The position numbers were made by a program, and so were the translations under genes. From JBCCQH01 sp039024435 (GTDB taxonomy: Bacteria > Bacteroidota > Bacteroidia > J057 > JADKCL01), in assembly GCA_039024435.1 (NCBI GenBank), contig JBCCQH010000060.1, positions 1 to 44,983 of the forward strand: DNA of 44,983 bases, written 5' to 3'. Positions 1 through 9,900 of this stretch are shown one piece after another (within the stretch, counting starts at the first letter, position 1; each line of letters begins with the position of its first letter). The notes beneath the pieces were generated by a model. It searched no databases, was not told where the DNA came from, and saw only the letters and a list, made by a program, of their open reading frames with translations.

Positions 1-156
1 ATTGACGAAGAACTGGCCCACGTTGATTTTGAAGATGTCAAACTGGTCGGGGCGCTCGTCTTCGCTTTCGGCTTCCTGCCCGACCACTGCGCCGGCGGTC
101 AGCAGCAAGGCCAGCAGACTGAAGACAATTTTAGGAATTGAGATTGGGCTTTTCAT
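1..156 (-). CDS. Exported protein, N-terminal fragment (runs off window)
   Basis: The ATG at 154-156 opens a minus-strand frame that stays open to the window edge (52 codons seen). The first ~26 residues form a typical signal peptide: basic start (MKS), hydrophobic core (IVFSLLALLLTAGAVVG), then GQ as the probable cleavage site, as in many Bacteroidota exported proteins. The following residues are acidic (EAESEDERPDQF) and lead into an FDIFKINVGQFFVN segment. A good promoter lies 60-70 nt upstream and a terminator separates it from the preceding small gene. The family cannot be told from 52 residues. Confidence 0.7.
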   Translation of the reverse strand, partial: MKSPISIPKIVFSLLALLLTAGAVVGQEAESEDERPDQFDIFKINVGQFFVN

Positions 157-219
157 AGCGGTGAAGATCGATTTTCTGTCGCCAGAGAGCATTTTTACTG
201 GCGGTACTTCGACCGGAAG

Positions 220-227
220 CAAAGTTA
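220..227 (-). promoter_or_regulatory. Bacteroidota-type -7 box for the exported protein
   Basis: On the minus strand the sequence reads TAACTTTG, an exact match to the Bacteroidota -7 consensus TAnnTTTG. A T-rich stretch lies 17-21 nt upstream but no clean TTTG -33 box. It would give a 5' UTR of about 60 nt for the gene starting at 156. It sits just downstream of the terminator at 246-275, so a new transcript start here makes sense. Confidence 0.5.
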
Positions 228-245
228 ACGAAGGAAGGGGGGAAT

Positions 246-275
246 AAAAAAAGGCCGAACCCTGAGGTCGCGGCC
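246..275 (-). terminator. Rho-independent terminator of the 35-aa membrane protein gene
   Basis: On the minus strand a GGCCG...CGGCC stem, with an inner ACC/GGT pairing around a TCAG loop, is followed at once by seven T residues (246-252 on the plus strand are A). It lies about 95 nt after the stop codon at 368. Confidence 0.75.
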
Positions 276-367
276 GGCGTTCGTTTACATACGATAGTGC
301 GAGGTGGTTCGAAAGGCCGGCGTCCGAAGCATTTGATCAGGACGGGGCTTGCAGTAGTTGGGTTGGC

Positions 368-475
368 CTACATCGCCATAATCATTCCGACGGCAAACGC
401 AAAGGCGATCGCAAATACGATCTCCAGTGTGTATTTGCCCGGCAGGTTTACTTTTTTCTGCTTAGGGTTGCGCAT
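368..475 (-). CDS. 35-aa single-pass membrane mini-protein
   Basis: The frame starts with ATG at 473-475 and ends with TAG at 368-370. The product has a basic N-terminus (MRNPKQKKVNLPGKY) and a hydrophobic helix of about 18 residues (LEIVFAIAFAFAVGMIMAM) that reaches the C-terminus. This is the layout of a tiny inner-membrane protein with its N-terminus in the cytoplasm. A terminator follows downstream, which supports a separately transcribed gene. No family is recognised. There is no Shine-Dalgarno, which is normal in this phylum. It could be a chance frame, but the charge/hydrophobicity pattern plus terminator argue for a real gene. Confidence 0.55.
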   Translation of the reverse strand: MRNPKQKKVNLPGKYTLEIVFAIAFAFAVGMIMAM

Positions 476-872
476 AGTTGGTGGTTGATTGAAAAATTGA
501 AGCTATTTAGTTGTCTTGTAATAATTCTACGTAAAATTGCACAATTTGTTGCAGAATTCCAGGGATCAGAGTGAATAATTCAAGGGGATTCGACCAATGG
601 TGTGCTTTTCTCGACGAATGTAAATTATAAATTGACCGGTAAAAATCAATGGCTGTGGGGTTTAAACTGAGTTTTACTTCGGTTGGGGCGAATTGTGGGA
701 CTTTTGGGGCGAATTCTTTGCGCCGGGTGGGGCGGCAGCCACCGGGGTGTACTTTGGATGTAAGAAAATGGACTAAAGTGCAAGATTTACCAGAAAGATT
801 TGCCGTTGAATGCCGCATTCTCAGCGAAACAAATGCGAGTTTTACCGTGCGAAATCGAATGCTGTCTACCGC
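476..872. other. Intergenic region between divergent genes
   Basis: This 397-nt divergent intergenic region is AT-rich in its first 200 nt and GC-richer towards the J-domain gene. No convincing coding frame, RNA gene or full TTTG/TAnnTTTG promoter pair was found. The frames that cross it look like shadows. Confidence 0.4.
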
Positions 873-1346
873 ATGCGCACCTATTACGACATTCTGGGAG
901 TGGAACCGGACTGCGAGCCGGACAGGATCAAGGCTGCCTTTCGCCGGTTGGCCTTGGATCACCATCCCGACCGCGCTTCAACCGAGCTTGGTCAAGAGCG
1001 GTTCTTGGAAATCCGTGAAGCCTACGAAATCCTGAGCGATCCCGCGCGCCGCGCCGCCTACGATGTTCACCTCGTCGCGGAGCATCCGGACTTTGCCTTT
1101 GTTCCGGGACATGCGCCGGAAGCGGATCCGCCGCCGCCCGAATCGGGACCGCGTCAATCGGGCAACCGCGGGTTCGGCTACGATCCCGCGGATGACCGCA
1201 CGCCTTTCATGTTTCTGGTGTGGCTGCTGCCCCCGATCATCATCGCGGGGCTGCTGCAAGAATTTGTCGGGGAGGCTTGGCTGACGGTCGGCTCGATTCC
1301 GGTGGTGCTGGGGGTGGTGGCCTGGTTGCGGGGGCTGGGTCGCTAG
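873..1346 (+). CDS. J-domain membrane protein (DnaJ-like)
   Basis: The 157-residue product begins directly with a J domain (MRTYYDILGVEPD, residues 1-65). It carries the HPD motif at residues 31-33 in DHHPDR and the typical FLEIREAYEILSDPARRAAYD end. J domains stimulate the ATPase of DnaK-type Hsp70. A proline-rich linker (about residues 85-110) leads to two C-terminal hydrophobic segments (FMFLVWLLPPIIIAGLL and LTVGSIPVVLGVVAWL), so the J domain is probably held at the cytoplasmic face of the inner membrane. An upstream in-frame ATG at 810 would add 21 unlike residues, but the domain start favours 873. It lacks the zinc-finger and substrate-binding domains of true DnaJ, so it is an accessory co-chaperone with unknown partner. 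Confidence 0.88.
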   Translation: MRTYYDILGVEPDCEPDRIKAAFRRLALDHHPDRASTELGQERFLEIREAYEILSDPARRAAYDVHLVAEHPDFAFVPGHAPEADPPPPESGPRQSGNRGFGYDPADDRTPFMFLVWLLPPIIIAGLLQEFVGEAWLTVGSIPVVLGVVAWLRGLGR

Positions 1347-1374
1347 GTCAAGTGGCGATTGCCGAAAGCGGGGA

Positions 1375-1404
1375 AGTGACAGCAATTGCCTGCCAATTGT
1401 CACT
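1375..1404 (+). terminator. Hairpin, possible terminator after the J-domain gene
   Basis: AGTGAC pairs with GTCACT and AATTG with CAATT, with a small bulge and a CCTGC loop. It lies 28 nt after the J-domain stop and is followed only by ATTTAAC, a poor T-run, so termination is possible but not certain. Confidence 0.4.
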
Positions 1405-1429
1405 ATTTAACGTACATTTTCGTTATTTC

Positions 1430-1461
1430 TTTGGATTAATCAATTCGAATTGCTAGATTAT
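1430..1461 (+). promoter_or_regulatory. Promoter of the 1466 gene, implying a leaderless mRNA
   Basis: TTTG at 1430-1433 is followed after 20 nt by TAGATTAT at 1454-1461, close to the Bacteroidota TTTG-N19/20-TAnnTTTG pattern. The ATG lies only 4 nt after the -7 box, so the transcript would start at or next to the start codon. Confidence 0.5.
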
Positions 1462-1465
1462 TGGT

Positions 1466-2968
1466 ATGTGGTTTTGGAGATCCTTCCTTTTTGGACTTTG
1501 CTTGCTGTTCTGTTTGACTGCAGTTGGACAAAGCGGGTGGCTTCGCATGTTCGGCGGCGAAGCAGACCACAATGGTTGGGGAGCTTATGAGCTATCCAAC
1601 GGAGAGATCGTATCGGTCGCGGAGTACCTGCCCGACCCCACAACCATTGGTTGGATGACCCGGTGGTACCACACTTCAGCGGATGGAGAATTGCTCACGG
1701 AGAAAGATATTTTCGGTTTTGGGTTTGCCTATCCGCGCAAGCTTTTGATGCTTTCCGATCAGCGTTTCCTCATTGCCGGCAGCAGTGCCCGGATCTCCGA
1801 TGCCCGCAACCGCCCCTATCTTACTGAAGTCAACGCCGAGGGGGAAGAACAGTGGAAATACATGTACGAGTACCTGGGGGTGGATTCGAGTACCAATCCG
1901 CTGGGGGAGGCCCTCGACGTCGACCGCATGCCGGATGGTGGATATTTGGTGACTGCTTTCGTAACCCAGGCATTTCCGCTCAGTCGGTCCATCACGCTGA
2001 TTCGCACCGATGAGGTCGGGAATCCGGTTTGGGTGCAGCCCAATATGGGATTGGGTTTGGTGGATCGGGGACGCAGCGCCGTCGACAATGAAGGCAATAT
2101 CTACTCGTTCATCAGCAGCTTCAAGTGGCCCGGTACGCCCCACTGGCTTACATTGCAAAAAAGAACCGCGCAGGGTGATCTGATCTGGGAAAAAGATTTT
2201 GCTTATCTCATTCCTGATCTTCGGGTCACGGACTTCATCCTGAACCACGCCAATGAGTTGGTAGTGGTGGGGAATTTTGCGTCGGGAGCCCATGCCAATC
2301 AGGCCGTGATCTTGCAGTATTCGCCGGAGGGAAATTTTTTGCGGGAAAGGTTGCTTGAGGTAGATGGCTGGCCGAGTACAAATATCAGCTCGGTAATCCA
2401 AACCCAAGATCGGGGCTACTTATTTGTGGGCGCATTGTCCGATCCGATAAACAATCAATTTCCCTTTCCCCCGATGGACATGTGGATCCGCAAAACCCAT
2501 CCCCAGTGGGGATTGGAATGGGAAAAAATCTTCGGGATTGGAGCCAACAACATGGACGTGCTGCACTCGGTGGTTGAATCGCGGGCGGGGGGAGCCATTG
2601 CTTGTGGCACCAGCACTTTTTTTTGGGAGGCCATTGGCAATGAAGTGGTTTTGCTCAAAGTTGGGCCGGACGGCGATACCTTGGGGATCGCGGCTCCCTA
2701 CGCTGAGCTCGACTGGCAAATTTTTCCGAATCCCGCCCAAGAAATCGCGTATTTGTGGGCCCGGGATGGCGAGGAGTGGCTGACCGGCGATGCTCCGGTC
2801 ACCATCCTGGTCTACGATATGTTGGGGCGGGAAATCTTCTTGCCCACCCAAGTACAAAATGGTAAACTCGCGCTTGACGTGAGTCGCATTGCGGCGGGCA
2901 TCTACACGGTCCGATTGTCGGTTCAAGGCCGGGTCATCGGGCAGGCCAAGGTGCTTAAGCAGAATTAG
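1466..2968 (+). CDS. T9SS type A sorted secreted protein, propeller-like
   Basis: The 500-residue product has a signal peptide (about residues 1-22, ending AVGQ). A central region of repeated beta-rich segments follows (for example DGELLTEKDIFGFG, VRTDEVGN-like and LLKVGPDGDTLGI), which resembles delta-60/propeller repeats of secreted Bacteroidota proteins. The last ~85 residues are a type A T9SS sorting domain: FPNPAQE, then VYDMLGREI, then GIYTVRLSVQGRVIGQAKVLKQN. That domain targets the protein through the outer membrane, where it is normally removed and replaced by an A-LPS anchor. No catalytic motif is visible, so binding or structure is more likely than enzymatic activity. It is followed after 31 nt by the protease gene, possibly co-transcribed. 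Confidence 0.85.
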   Translation: MWFWRSFLFGLCLLFCLTAVGQSGWLRMFGGEADHNGWGAYELSNGEIVSVAEYLPDPTTIGWMTRWYHTSADGELLTEKDIFGFGFAYPRKLLMLSDQRFLIAGSSARISDARNRPYLTEVNAEGEEQWKYMYEYLGVDSSTNPLGEALDVDRMPDGGYLVTAFVTQAFPLSRSITLIRTDEVGNPVWVQPNMGLGLVDRGRSAVDNEGNIYSFISSFKWPGTPHWLTLQKRTAQGDLIWEKDFAYLIPDLRVTDFILNHANELVVVGNFASGAHANQAVILQYSPEGNFLRERLLEVDGWPSTNISSVIQTQDRGYLFVGALSDPINNQFPFPPMDMWIRKTHPQWGLEWEKIFGIGANNMDVLHSVVESRAGGAIACGTSTFFWEAIGNEVVLLKVGPDGDTLGIAAPYAELDWQIFPNPAQEIAYLWARDGEEWLTGDAPVTILVYDMLGREIFLPTQVQNGKLALDVSRIAAGIYTVRLSVQGRVIGQAKVLKQN

Positions 2969-2999
2969 ATGTTTGATTGATTAAAAAGAACAGAAAACT

Positions 3000-5039
3000 G
3001 TGCAAATTCGACTATTATTTATCCTCTTTGGGATAGGGATCGCTGTATCGTTAAGCGCCCAAACCCAGTTGCAAACCAACGCCATCTTGTCCACAACGGA
3101 CACCACAGCACTGCTTCTGCGCCAACCGAATGTCGCGCAACGCATGCAAGCGGACAAACTTGCCGCCGAGCTATGGTGCTTGCAAAACGGTTACCCCATT
3201 CGGGAAAGCACGGTCAGCGGTGGGGTGTCGGAAATCCAAAAGCCGTTCCGCGATGACTATTACGAATACGATGCTACCGACAATCTCATTTCCGCCCAAA
3301 CCATCGGGACTGATCGGGTACGTTTTGGCGGAGGCCTGGGACTGGACCTCACCGGTGCCGGGTTCAATGTTTGGATTTGGGATGGCGGAACCGTGACACC
3401 TCATGTAGAATTTGTCGGGCGATTCTCCGCTGGGGGAAAAGGGGATTTCCTGCTCGCTAATCGGCACGCAACTCACGTTAGTGGGACGCTCATATCTTCC
3501 GGAAATGCGAATCCTTTGTCGCAGGGCATGGCCACGCAGGCCGAGCTCAAATATGAAACGTTCAACTTTGATGTCTCGGAAATGATGTTGGCCGCCGCTG
3601 AAGGAGCGCTGCTTTCCAACCATTCCTACGGTCGACGTTGCGGCTGGTGGGCGAGCGCGGCCAATTGGTACTGGTACGGGGACATCTCCGTCAGCCTTCA
3701 GGAAGACTACCGGTTTGGCTTTTACAGCCTCGAGGCAAAAGAGTTTGATCAGGTAGCCTACGCCGCTCCTTACTACACCATCGTAAAGTCGGCCGGCAAC
3801 GACCGCGATGATACGGGGCCGCCCGTCGGGGCAAGCCACTTCGTTCAATCGGGAGGCGGTTGGGTACTGGCCACTACCCCCCGGAATCCGGATGGGGCCT
3901 ACGATTGCTTACCGCCGCGGGGCACAGCAAAGAATATTTTGACGGTTGGGGCAGTCGATGACATTCCGGGGGGGTACGTGCAGCCGAGTGACGTAGTAAT
4001 TGCCGGTTTCTCTTCCTGGGGACCCACCGACGATGGCCGGATCAAGCCGGATCTGGTCGCCAATGGGATTGGGGTTTTCAGCACCATTGATACCTTTGGC
4101 TTCGCCAGCTACTCCGGAACTTCGATGTCCGCTCCGGCAGTGACGGGGTCGATTGTGCTTTTGCAGGAACACTACAGTCGAACCCACAACTTTGACCTGA
4201 TGCGTTCGGCGACGGTGCGGGCTTTGGTGATTCATACCGCGGACGAGGCGGGCATTTTTCCTGGACCCGATTACGCGCACGGGTGGGGATTGATGAATAC
4301 CGCAACTGCTGCCTTGCACATCGGTGAGGATGCGGGAACTCCGGATCTGATTCGGGAACTGACCCTGGCTCCGGGGGATACCTTTCGGTATGACTTTATT
4401 TATTCGGGACAATTTGATCCTTACCTCAAGGCGACCATTGCTTGGACTGATCCCTCCGGTACGCCGGTGACGCCCCAGGTGGACCCTGCTGCGCTCATGC
4501 TGGTCAACGATCTCGACCTGCGTATCCAAATGCTCGGTCCTTCGGTGGTCACGTACTCCCCCTGGATACTTGACCCCTTCAATCCCGGTAACCCGGCTAC
4601 GACCGGGGACAATTTCCGCGATAACGTAGAGGTGGTGCATCTGCCCAATCCGGTTGTCGGCGCGAGTTATCGGGTTGTGGTCACGCACAAGGGAAGTGGC
4701 CTCAGCAACAATTTGCCCCAGCACTTTTCCTTGATTCTGTCTGGGATCGATTTGCCCGCCACAGCGGCGACTCCAGAAAATGCGCAGAACTGGACGATCA
4801 CCGCTTTTCCGCTGCCGGCCCAGGAGGTTTTGCACCTTGAGGTTGACGCTCCGCAAGCGGGACGGCCAGTTGGAGTGGAATTCTACTCCGTGAACGGCGA
4901 GAAAGTTTGGTCGCAATCTCTGGTGGAAAATTCCCGGATCCATTCCATCAACGTTGCGGAATGGGAATCGGGGATCTACTTGTACCGTTTGTGGGATGCA
5001 AAAGGGAGAATGGCCTCGGGGAAAGTTCTCATTCACTAA
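3000..5039 (+). CDS. Subtilisin-like (S8) serine protease with T9SS type A CTD
   Basis: The 679-residue product starts with GTG at 3000, giving a clean signal peptide (MQIRLLFILFGIGIAVSLSAQ). The S8 catalytic residues are all visible: Asp128 in WIWDGG, His156 in HATHVSG, the oxyanion Asn267 in SAGND and Ser375 in GTSMSAP. A beta-sandwich follows (about 450-590), as in secreted kexin/subtilisin-like proteins. The C-terminus (from about 600: FPLPAQEVLHLEV ... GIYLYRLWDAKGRMASGKVLIH) is a type A sorting domain. It should therefore be an active extracellular or surface protease exported by Sec and then T9SS. No separate inhibitory propeptide is obvious, though residues 22-100 could serve that role. 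It lies 31 nt after another T9SS cargo gene. Confidence 0.93.
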   Translation: MQIRLLFILFGIGIAVSLSAQTQLQTNAILSTTDTTALLLRQPNVAQRMQADKLAAELWCLQNGYPIRESTVSGGVSEIQKPFRDDYYEYDATDNLISAQTIGTDRVRFGGGLGLDLTGAGFNVWIWDGGTVTPHVEFVGRFSAGGKGDFLLANRHATHVSGTLISSGNANPLSQGMATQAELKYETFNFDVSEMMLAAAEGALLSNHSYGRRCGWWASAANWYWYGDISVSLQEDYRFGFYSLEAKEFDQVAYAAPYYTIVKSAGNDRDDTGPPVGASHFVQSGGGWVLATTPRNPDGAYDCLPPRGTAKNILTVGAVDDIPGGYVQPSDVVIAGFSSWGPTDDGRIKPDLVANGIGVFSTIDTFGFASYSGTSMSAPAVTGSIVLLQEHYSRTHNFDLMRSATVRALVIHTADEAGIFPGPDYAHGWGLMNTATAALHIGEDAGTPDLIRELTLAPGDTFRYDFIYSGQFDPYLKATIAWTDPSGTPVTPQVDPAALMLVNDLDLRIQMLGPSVVTYSPWILDPFNPGNPATTGDNFRDNVEVVHLPNPVVGASYRVVVTHKGSGLSNNLPQHFSLILSGIDLPATAATPENAQNWTITAFPLPAQEVLHLEVDAPQAGRPVGVEFYSVNGEKVWSQSLVENSRIHSINVAEWESGIYLYRLWDAKGRMASGKVLIH

Positions 5040-5135
5040 AGCGTGATCTGTAGTGCTTACTCGGGCAGGTGGTTCGTTTCTCCCGGTTTCTGGGTCGAAC
5101 GCTCGGATTTAAAGCAACTTTTCCAATTCCCCCCC

Positions 5136-6413
5136 TCACAACTTAGTCGCTTCCACAAACGCCAGCAGCTCGTCGATTTCCGCTTTGGTATTGAAGATAT
5201 GCGTCGAGATGCGCAGCGAGTTCAGGCCGGACTCGGGCACCATGCGGATCCGCACGCGCGACATCATGGGGATGTTTTTTCGGAAATATTCCAGGGACCG
5301 GCCCTTGACCTTAAATCCGATTACGAAGGACCGAGACTTTGCCTCCACTGGGGTCAACATTTCGACGTGGGGCATTTCGAGTAGCTTTTCCTGCAGATAG
5401 GCCGCCAATTCACAACCCCGTGCGTGGATCTTTTCCCACCCGATTTTCTCCATGAACTCGATGGCGGCCATCATCCCGACGCGCAGGGAGTTGTTCTGGG
5501 TACCGTAATCGAAGCGGTGGGCGGTTTCCACCAGCGGATCCAGTCGCACTTCGTTGCGGCTGAGTTCCCAGCCAGTATCCGAATAGGCCCCAATCATGAG
5601 GGCTTTGAGATCGTTGATCCGATCTTGGCGCACGTACAACATGCCGGTTCCGGGTGGGCCGCAGAGCCATTTGTGGCCGCAAGAGGCATAAAAATCCCCT
5701 CCGATTTCCGCCATGTCCATCGGAGTGGTGCCGGGGCCATGGGCCCCATCAAAAAATGAATAAGCGCCTTTTTCGCGGGCGAGCGTGGCGATTTCCTTGA
5801 TCGGGAGGACCTGGCCGGTGGTGCAGGTGATGTGGGGCACCGCGATGACCCGGGTCCGCCGGGAAACGAGGTCATTGATGCGGTTGAGGGTTTCCGCGGC
5901 AGTGGGGGCAGGGGAGAAGACCTTGATTCGGACCCCATCGAGGCGCGCGCGGTTCAGCCAGGGCAGGGCATTGCCTACGTGCTCGTTGTCGGTCATGATG
6001 ATTTCGTCCCGCCGGCGCAAAGGCAATCCGGCCGCGACAATGTTGATGCCCTCGGTAGTATTGTGAGTAAGGGCCACTTCCTTGGGTTCAGCGTTGAGCA
6101 TCTGAGCCACCTTTTTGCGGGGCTTTTTCGAAAGGTTATAGCGTCCGCGAATGAGCTTTTGGTAGGCTTCCGCCATTGCTTCCTGAACCGGAGCCGGCAT
6201 CAACCCAAACGTCGCACAGTTGAAATAAATCTGCCCTTCGGCGAACGTAAACTGTTGGCGGACTTCTTCCCAAAGTGCTTCGTCATCCAGGCCATCCGGC
6301 TGAAATCTCCCCGGTTTATCCCGGGCTTCGAGGTGCCGCAAAGGTGACAGCGAAAGAGCACCCACCGAGGCACCCGCGAGCAACCGCTTCAAGAATCTTT
6401 TCCGTCCATTCAT
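5136..6413 (-). CDS. Aminotransferase class V-fold PLP-dependent enzyme, exported-looking
   Basis: The 425-residue product is a fold-type I PLP enzyme of the class V (cysteine desulfurase/isopenicillin epimerase-like) group. The PLP lysine is Lys248 in CGHKW, with the cofactor-binding Asp222 in FDGAHG and THNTTEG near residues 116-122. The N-terminus (GRKRFLKRLLAGASVGALSLSP) looks like a Tat-type signal with RKRFLKR ahead of a hydrophobic stretch, so a folded cofactor-containing enzyme may be exported. The ATG at 6413 was chosen because it places this signal first; the frame is open 56 codons further upstream but that part looks non-coding. The substrate cannot be assigned. It is convergent with the protease gene. 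Confidence 0.88.
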   Translation of the reverse strand: MNGRKRFLKRLLAGASVGALSLSPLRHLEARDKPGRFQPDGLDDEALWEEVRQQFTFAEGQIYFNCATFGLMPAPVQEAMAEAYQKLIRGRYNLSKKPRKKVAQMLNAEPKEVALTHNTTEGINIVAAGLPLRRRDEIIMTDNEHVGNALPWLNRARLDGVRIKVFSPAPTAAETLNRINDLVSRRTRVIAVPHITCTTGQVLPIKEIATLAREKGAYSFFDGAHGPGTTPMDMAEIGGDFYASCGHKWLCGPPGTGMLYVRQDRINDLKALMIGAYSDTGWELSRNEVRLDPLVETAHRFDYGTQNNSLRVGMMAAIEFMEKIGWEKIHARGCELAAYLQEKLLEMPHVEMLTPVEAKSRSFVIGFKVKGRSLEYFRKNIPMMSRVRIRMVPESGLNSLRISTHIFNTKAEIDELLAFVEATKL

Positions 6414-6457
6414 ATTGACCTGCAAAAGCAAGCGCACAGGAGTTAACTCTCCTCTAC

Positions 6458-6484
6458 GCGGAGTGATGATGCTCCGCAAAGTTA
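6458..6484 (-). promoter_or_regulatory. -7 box and overlapping inverted repeat upstream of the PLP enzyme
   Basis: On the minus strand TAACTTTG (6477-6484) matches TAnnTTTG exactly; no clear -33 box is present. A perfect 6-bp inverted repeat GCGGAG/CTCCGC with an 8-nt spacer (6458-6477) overlaps the expected transcript start. It may be an operator or a 5' hairpin. Confidence 0.4.
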
Positions 6485-6966
6485 GAAAAAAATCGAGCGG
6501 CACATGGTCGTACGGATTCGGAATTGAATAAATGGAGGCTACGGATGGATCGACGGTCGGTTTCGGTAGAGCAACGGACAAAATTAATTGTTCCCGCGTC
6601 GGTCAATTCCGCCCAAACCATTGGGGATCAACGCATATTTGCCAAATCCGGCAACCGGATCCGGTGAAAATTGGAAGAATCGCCAAATCTGTAGCACTGC
6701 ATTCCCCGCGAGGACGAAAATCAGCCCCCGTGGTCCCACCACATTCAATTCCTCAGGGGGAAGAATCGCCAAAGGTGTCCCTAAACAAGCCCCGATGCGG
6801 CATTAGCTTGCCCAAAATTCTACGACAACAATGATTTTACCACCAACCGCCTTTCCCAACGGCCGTCCGCCACCTTCGGGTTTGACTTTGTCCGCCGTGC
6901 AGTAGCGCAAACCGCGGCTGCCTTTCCTTGCTCTTCCCTTTCATTCACTTTTATCAATCCAACCCC
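6485..6966. other. Intergenic region, no gene seen
   Basis: This 482-nt region separates the divergent PLP enzyme and beta-helix genes. Short frames on both strands (for example 6584-6772 minus) have no recognisable domain, signal or promoter. No RNA gene, T-tailed hairpin or clear promoter for the 6967 gene was found. Confidence 0.35.
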
Positions 6967-9900
6967 ATGAAACGAATCCCCATTTTACTGGGCCTGCTAT
7001 TGCTGGGCCTGTCCAGTTTCGGCCAGAATCCCAATTGGATCCTGCCCGACGATTACATCCACTACATTTCTACCACCAGTTTTTCCCTGCCGCCGCTGGC
7101 CCAGCCCGCGACATTTTGCGACGACGGCATCAACCCCAACAACCCCAATTATGAATTTGATGGCTACGACGGGCAACTGCCCGACTTCTCTTCCAACCTG
7201 ATGTCCGATGCCCAGGGCGATCCGCTGTTTTCCATTGTGGACGGCGTGATCTACGACGGCGCCGGCCACTACCTCAACTCCCTGGTTTCGATTGCGGGTT
7301 GCAAAGGCAGTTCCGAAACCGTAATTGTCCCCGATCCCGCCGATTGCAACCGCTACTACCTCATCCTGGCCCGGGTCAATGGGTTTTCGAAGCTGCCGCA
7401 TGTCTTCCTGCTCGACATGAGCCTGCCCAATGAAAACTGCAATGGATGCGACAGCTACGGCGCGCTGGTGCTGCAGTCCTGCCCCGGTTCCAGTCAACTG
7501 CGCTACGACCTCCCGGTCACCTGCGTAGAAAGCAGCTTTGGGCAGTTGGTCAACTCGGCGGACAAGATCTCCAATTGCCACATTGCGGCCTCTGAGCTCC
7601 GACCCGGTAACTTCCGTTACGTATTCATTTCGAATACTTACGGCATTTACCGCTTCCGCATTGACGCGGGTGGCTTCAGCAGCGACAATCTCTTCATTCC
7701 GTTCAACACGGGAACCAGCCCCGCTTTCAACCCCTTCAATATCCGTTCGGAAATGGAGCTCGTGACCCTTCCCGGAGGCGGTCTCCGCTTGGCCACCCCC
7801 TACCGCAACAACCCGGCCACCAATCCCTCTGGTGCCTGGCAGTACCTCTACACGGTGGATTTTGATGCCAGTGGCAACTACCTCGCCAGCACCGAGAGGC
7901 GCTTCCCGATGTTCCTGTACAGCCCCGGCGGCAACGACCAGTCCGCCGCGATCAAAGGCATTGAATTTTCGGAAAATGGGGACCGCATTTACGTTACCCA
8001 CACGACTTCACCGCTGAACCCCGACCAGATGGAGTACTACGACTTCAGCAATCCCACGGTCGCGCTGGTCCCGTTTAACATTTCCCCCGGGTTTGACCTG
8101 CGGTTCTCGATGCTGGAGCGCACGGAAAATGATAAACTGATCGCCATCAACCAGATCGGTCTGTATGAGCTTCCCAATTCCACCACGGCAAACGGATCTG
8201 ACCTGTCCCTGATGTGGGGCCAAAGCTTCAGCCCGACCTATGAGGGACAGCCCGGCAGCAACTTTCACAAGCTCTACCTGCTGCCCGACCAGATCGACGA
8301 CATGGATTACAGCCAGCACTTTACCGTCAACCTCGCTTGCTGCCTCGCCAGTGCCCAGTTTGAAGCGGATCGCTACACGGCGACTTCCGGAACCTGGTCC
8401 CCAGGGGCGAATCCCTTTGGGAGTGCCGCCGACATCTACATCAAGGAGGAACTCCGCATCCCCGCAAATGTCAGCCTGACCCTCAACAACCTGAACCTCC
8501 GTTTTGCGCCGGGGGCCCGCCTGATCATCGAAAATGGAACCAGTGGGCAGCAAGGGGGCCGACTCACCCTGAACGGGACCTTGCTCACGGTAGACGAGCG
8601 CTGCACCACAGACGCGACCTGGCTCGGCGTAGAAGTTTGGGGCAATACCGGCCTCAGCCAGGGCAGCTTGAGCAATTCCACCCAGGGACGCCTTTTCGTG
8701 CAAGGTGGGTCGCAGATCGAGCATGCGCAGGTGGGCATTCTCGTGGGCAAGCGCTTTGTCGACGAAATTTCCCAGGGAGAATGTCCCCCTATCCTGGACG
8801 TACAGCCGTTCAGCTTTGATCCGACGCGCAACGGCGGCATCGTGCGCGGAGTCGACGCCCGTTTCCGCAACAACCAACGCGGCGTCTGGTTCCAGCCCTA
8901 TTTTGCCAGCAGCGGCGCCGACAACCTTTCCCGCTTCTACACCTCCGAGTTTTACTGGGATGCCCCGCTGAAGGGGGGACTCGGATTGCAAAACCACGCC
9001 CACTTGAACCAGGTCAAAGGAATCTATTTTTACGGCTGCGAATTCCGCAACGATGCCTTCAATGATTTTGTCTACACCGGACTCGGCACCGGCATCAATT
9101 CTTTCCGCTCCCAGTTCCACGTGCGGGAATATTGTTCGGCCCTCCTGCCCGATCCCTGTACCAACTGTCCCGATCAGGTCAATTCCCGATTTGCCCACTT
9201 GCGCTACGGCATTCAGACCAACAATCCCATCGACAACCTGACCTTCACGGTACGGAAAAGCGACTTCGAGGATTGCCAATACGGGATGTACGTCCGCTAC
9301 ACCCACGATGGCCAGATCAAGTACAATGATTTTCAGGTCCGGCAGGCGAGCTACCAGACGGCGGGCATCGTGTTGCGTTCGGCTCCTTCGTTCGTCGTCC
9401 AAGAAAACAAGATCGCCGGCATCGGGAGTGCCGCGGGCAGCAGTTCCTACGGCATTGTGGTGAACAATTCGGGGGTACTGGACAATGAAATCTACAAGAA
9501 CACCTTTGAAAACCTGCACATCGCCGTGCAATCCGAATCAAACAATGCCGTCCAGATCACTCCGACCAACTACCCGGGATCGAACCCCTTCAACATGTCT
9601 GGGCTCAACTATACCTGCAACGACTACAGCAGCGGTATCGAGCAGGCGGACATGACCGTGGTCAATGGCCGGATCGATTACTTCCAGGGCCACGCCATCG
9701 GTCACAGCAGTACCACCGAGGCAGTGGAGGGCTCGGCCCGCAACCGCTTCTCATTGCACGGCGAATCGCCCGCGCTGGAGCACGACATCACCGTCACCGG
9801 CACCGTAGTGCAGGAGTTGCAGTATGTGGGCCTCAATACTTCCCACTATTGGGTTGATTCGTACTCCGCCAACTGGGTCTTGCCCCTGATTTCCTCTTTT

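Noticed and set aside
290..330. tRNA-like GGTTCGA motif
   Set aside because: No acceptor or anticodon stems can be folded around it.
6584..6772. 62-aa minus-strand frame between PLP enzyme and beta-helix gene
   Set aside because: No start context, domain or promoter; composition fits a shadow.
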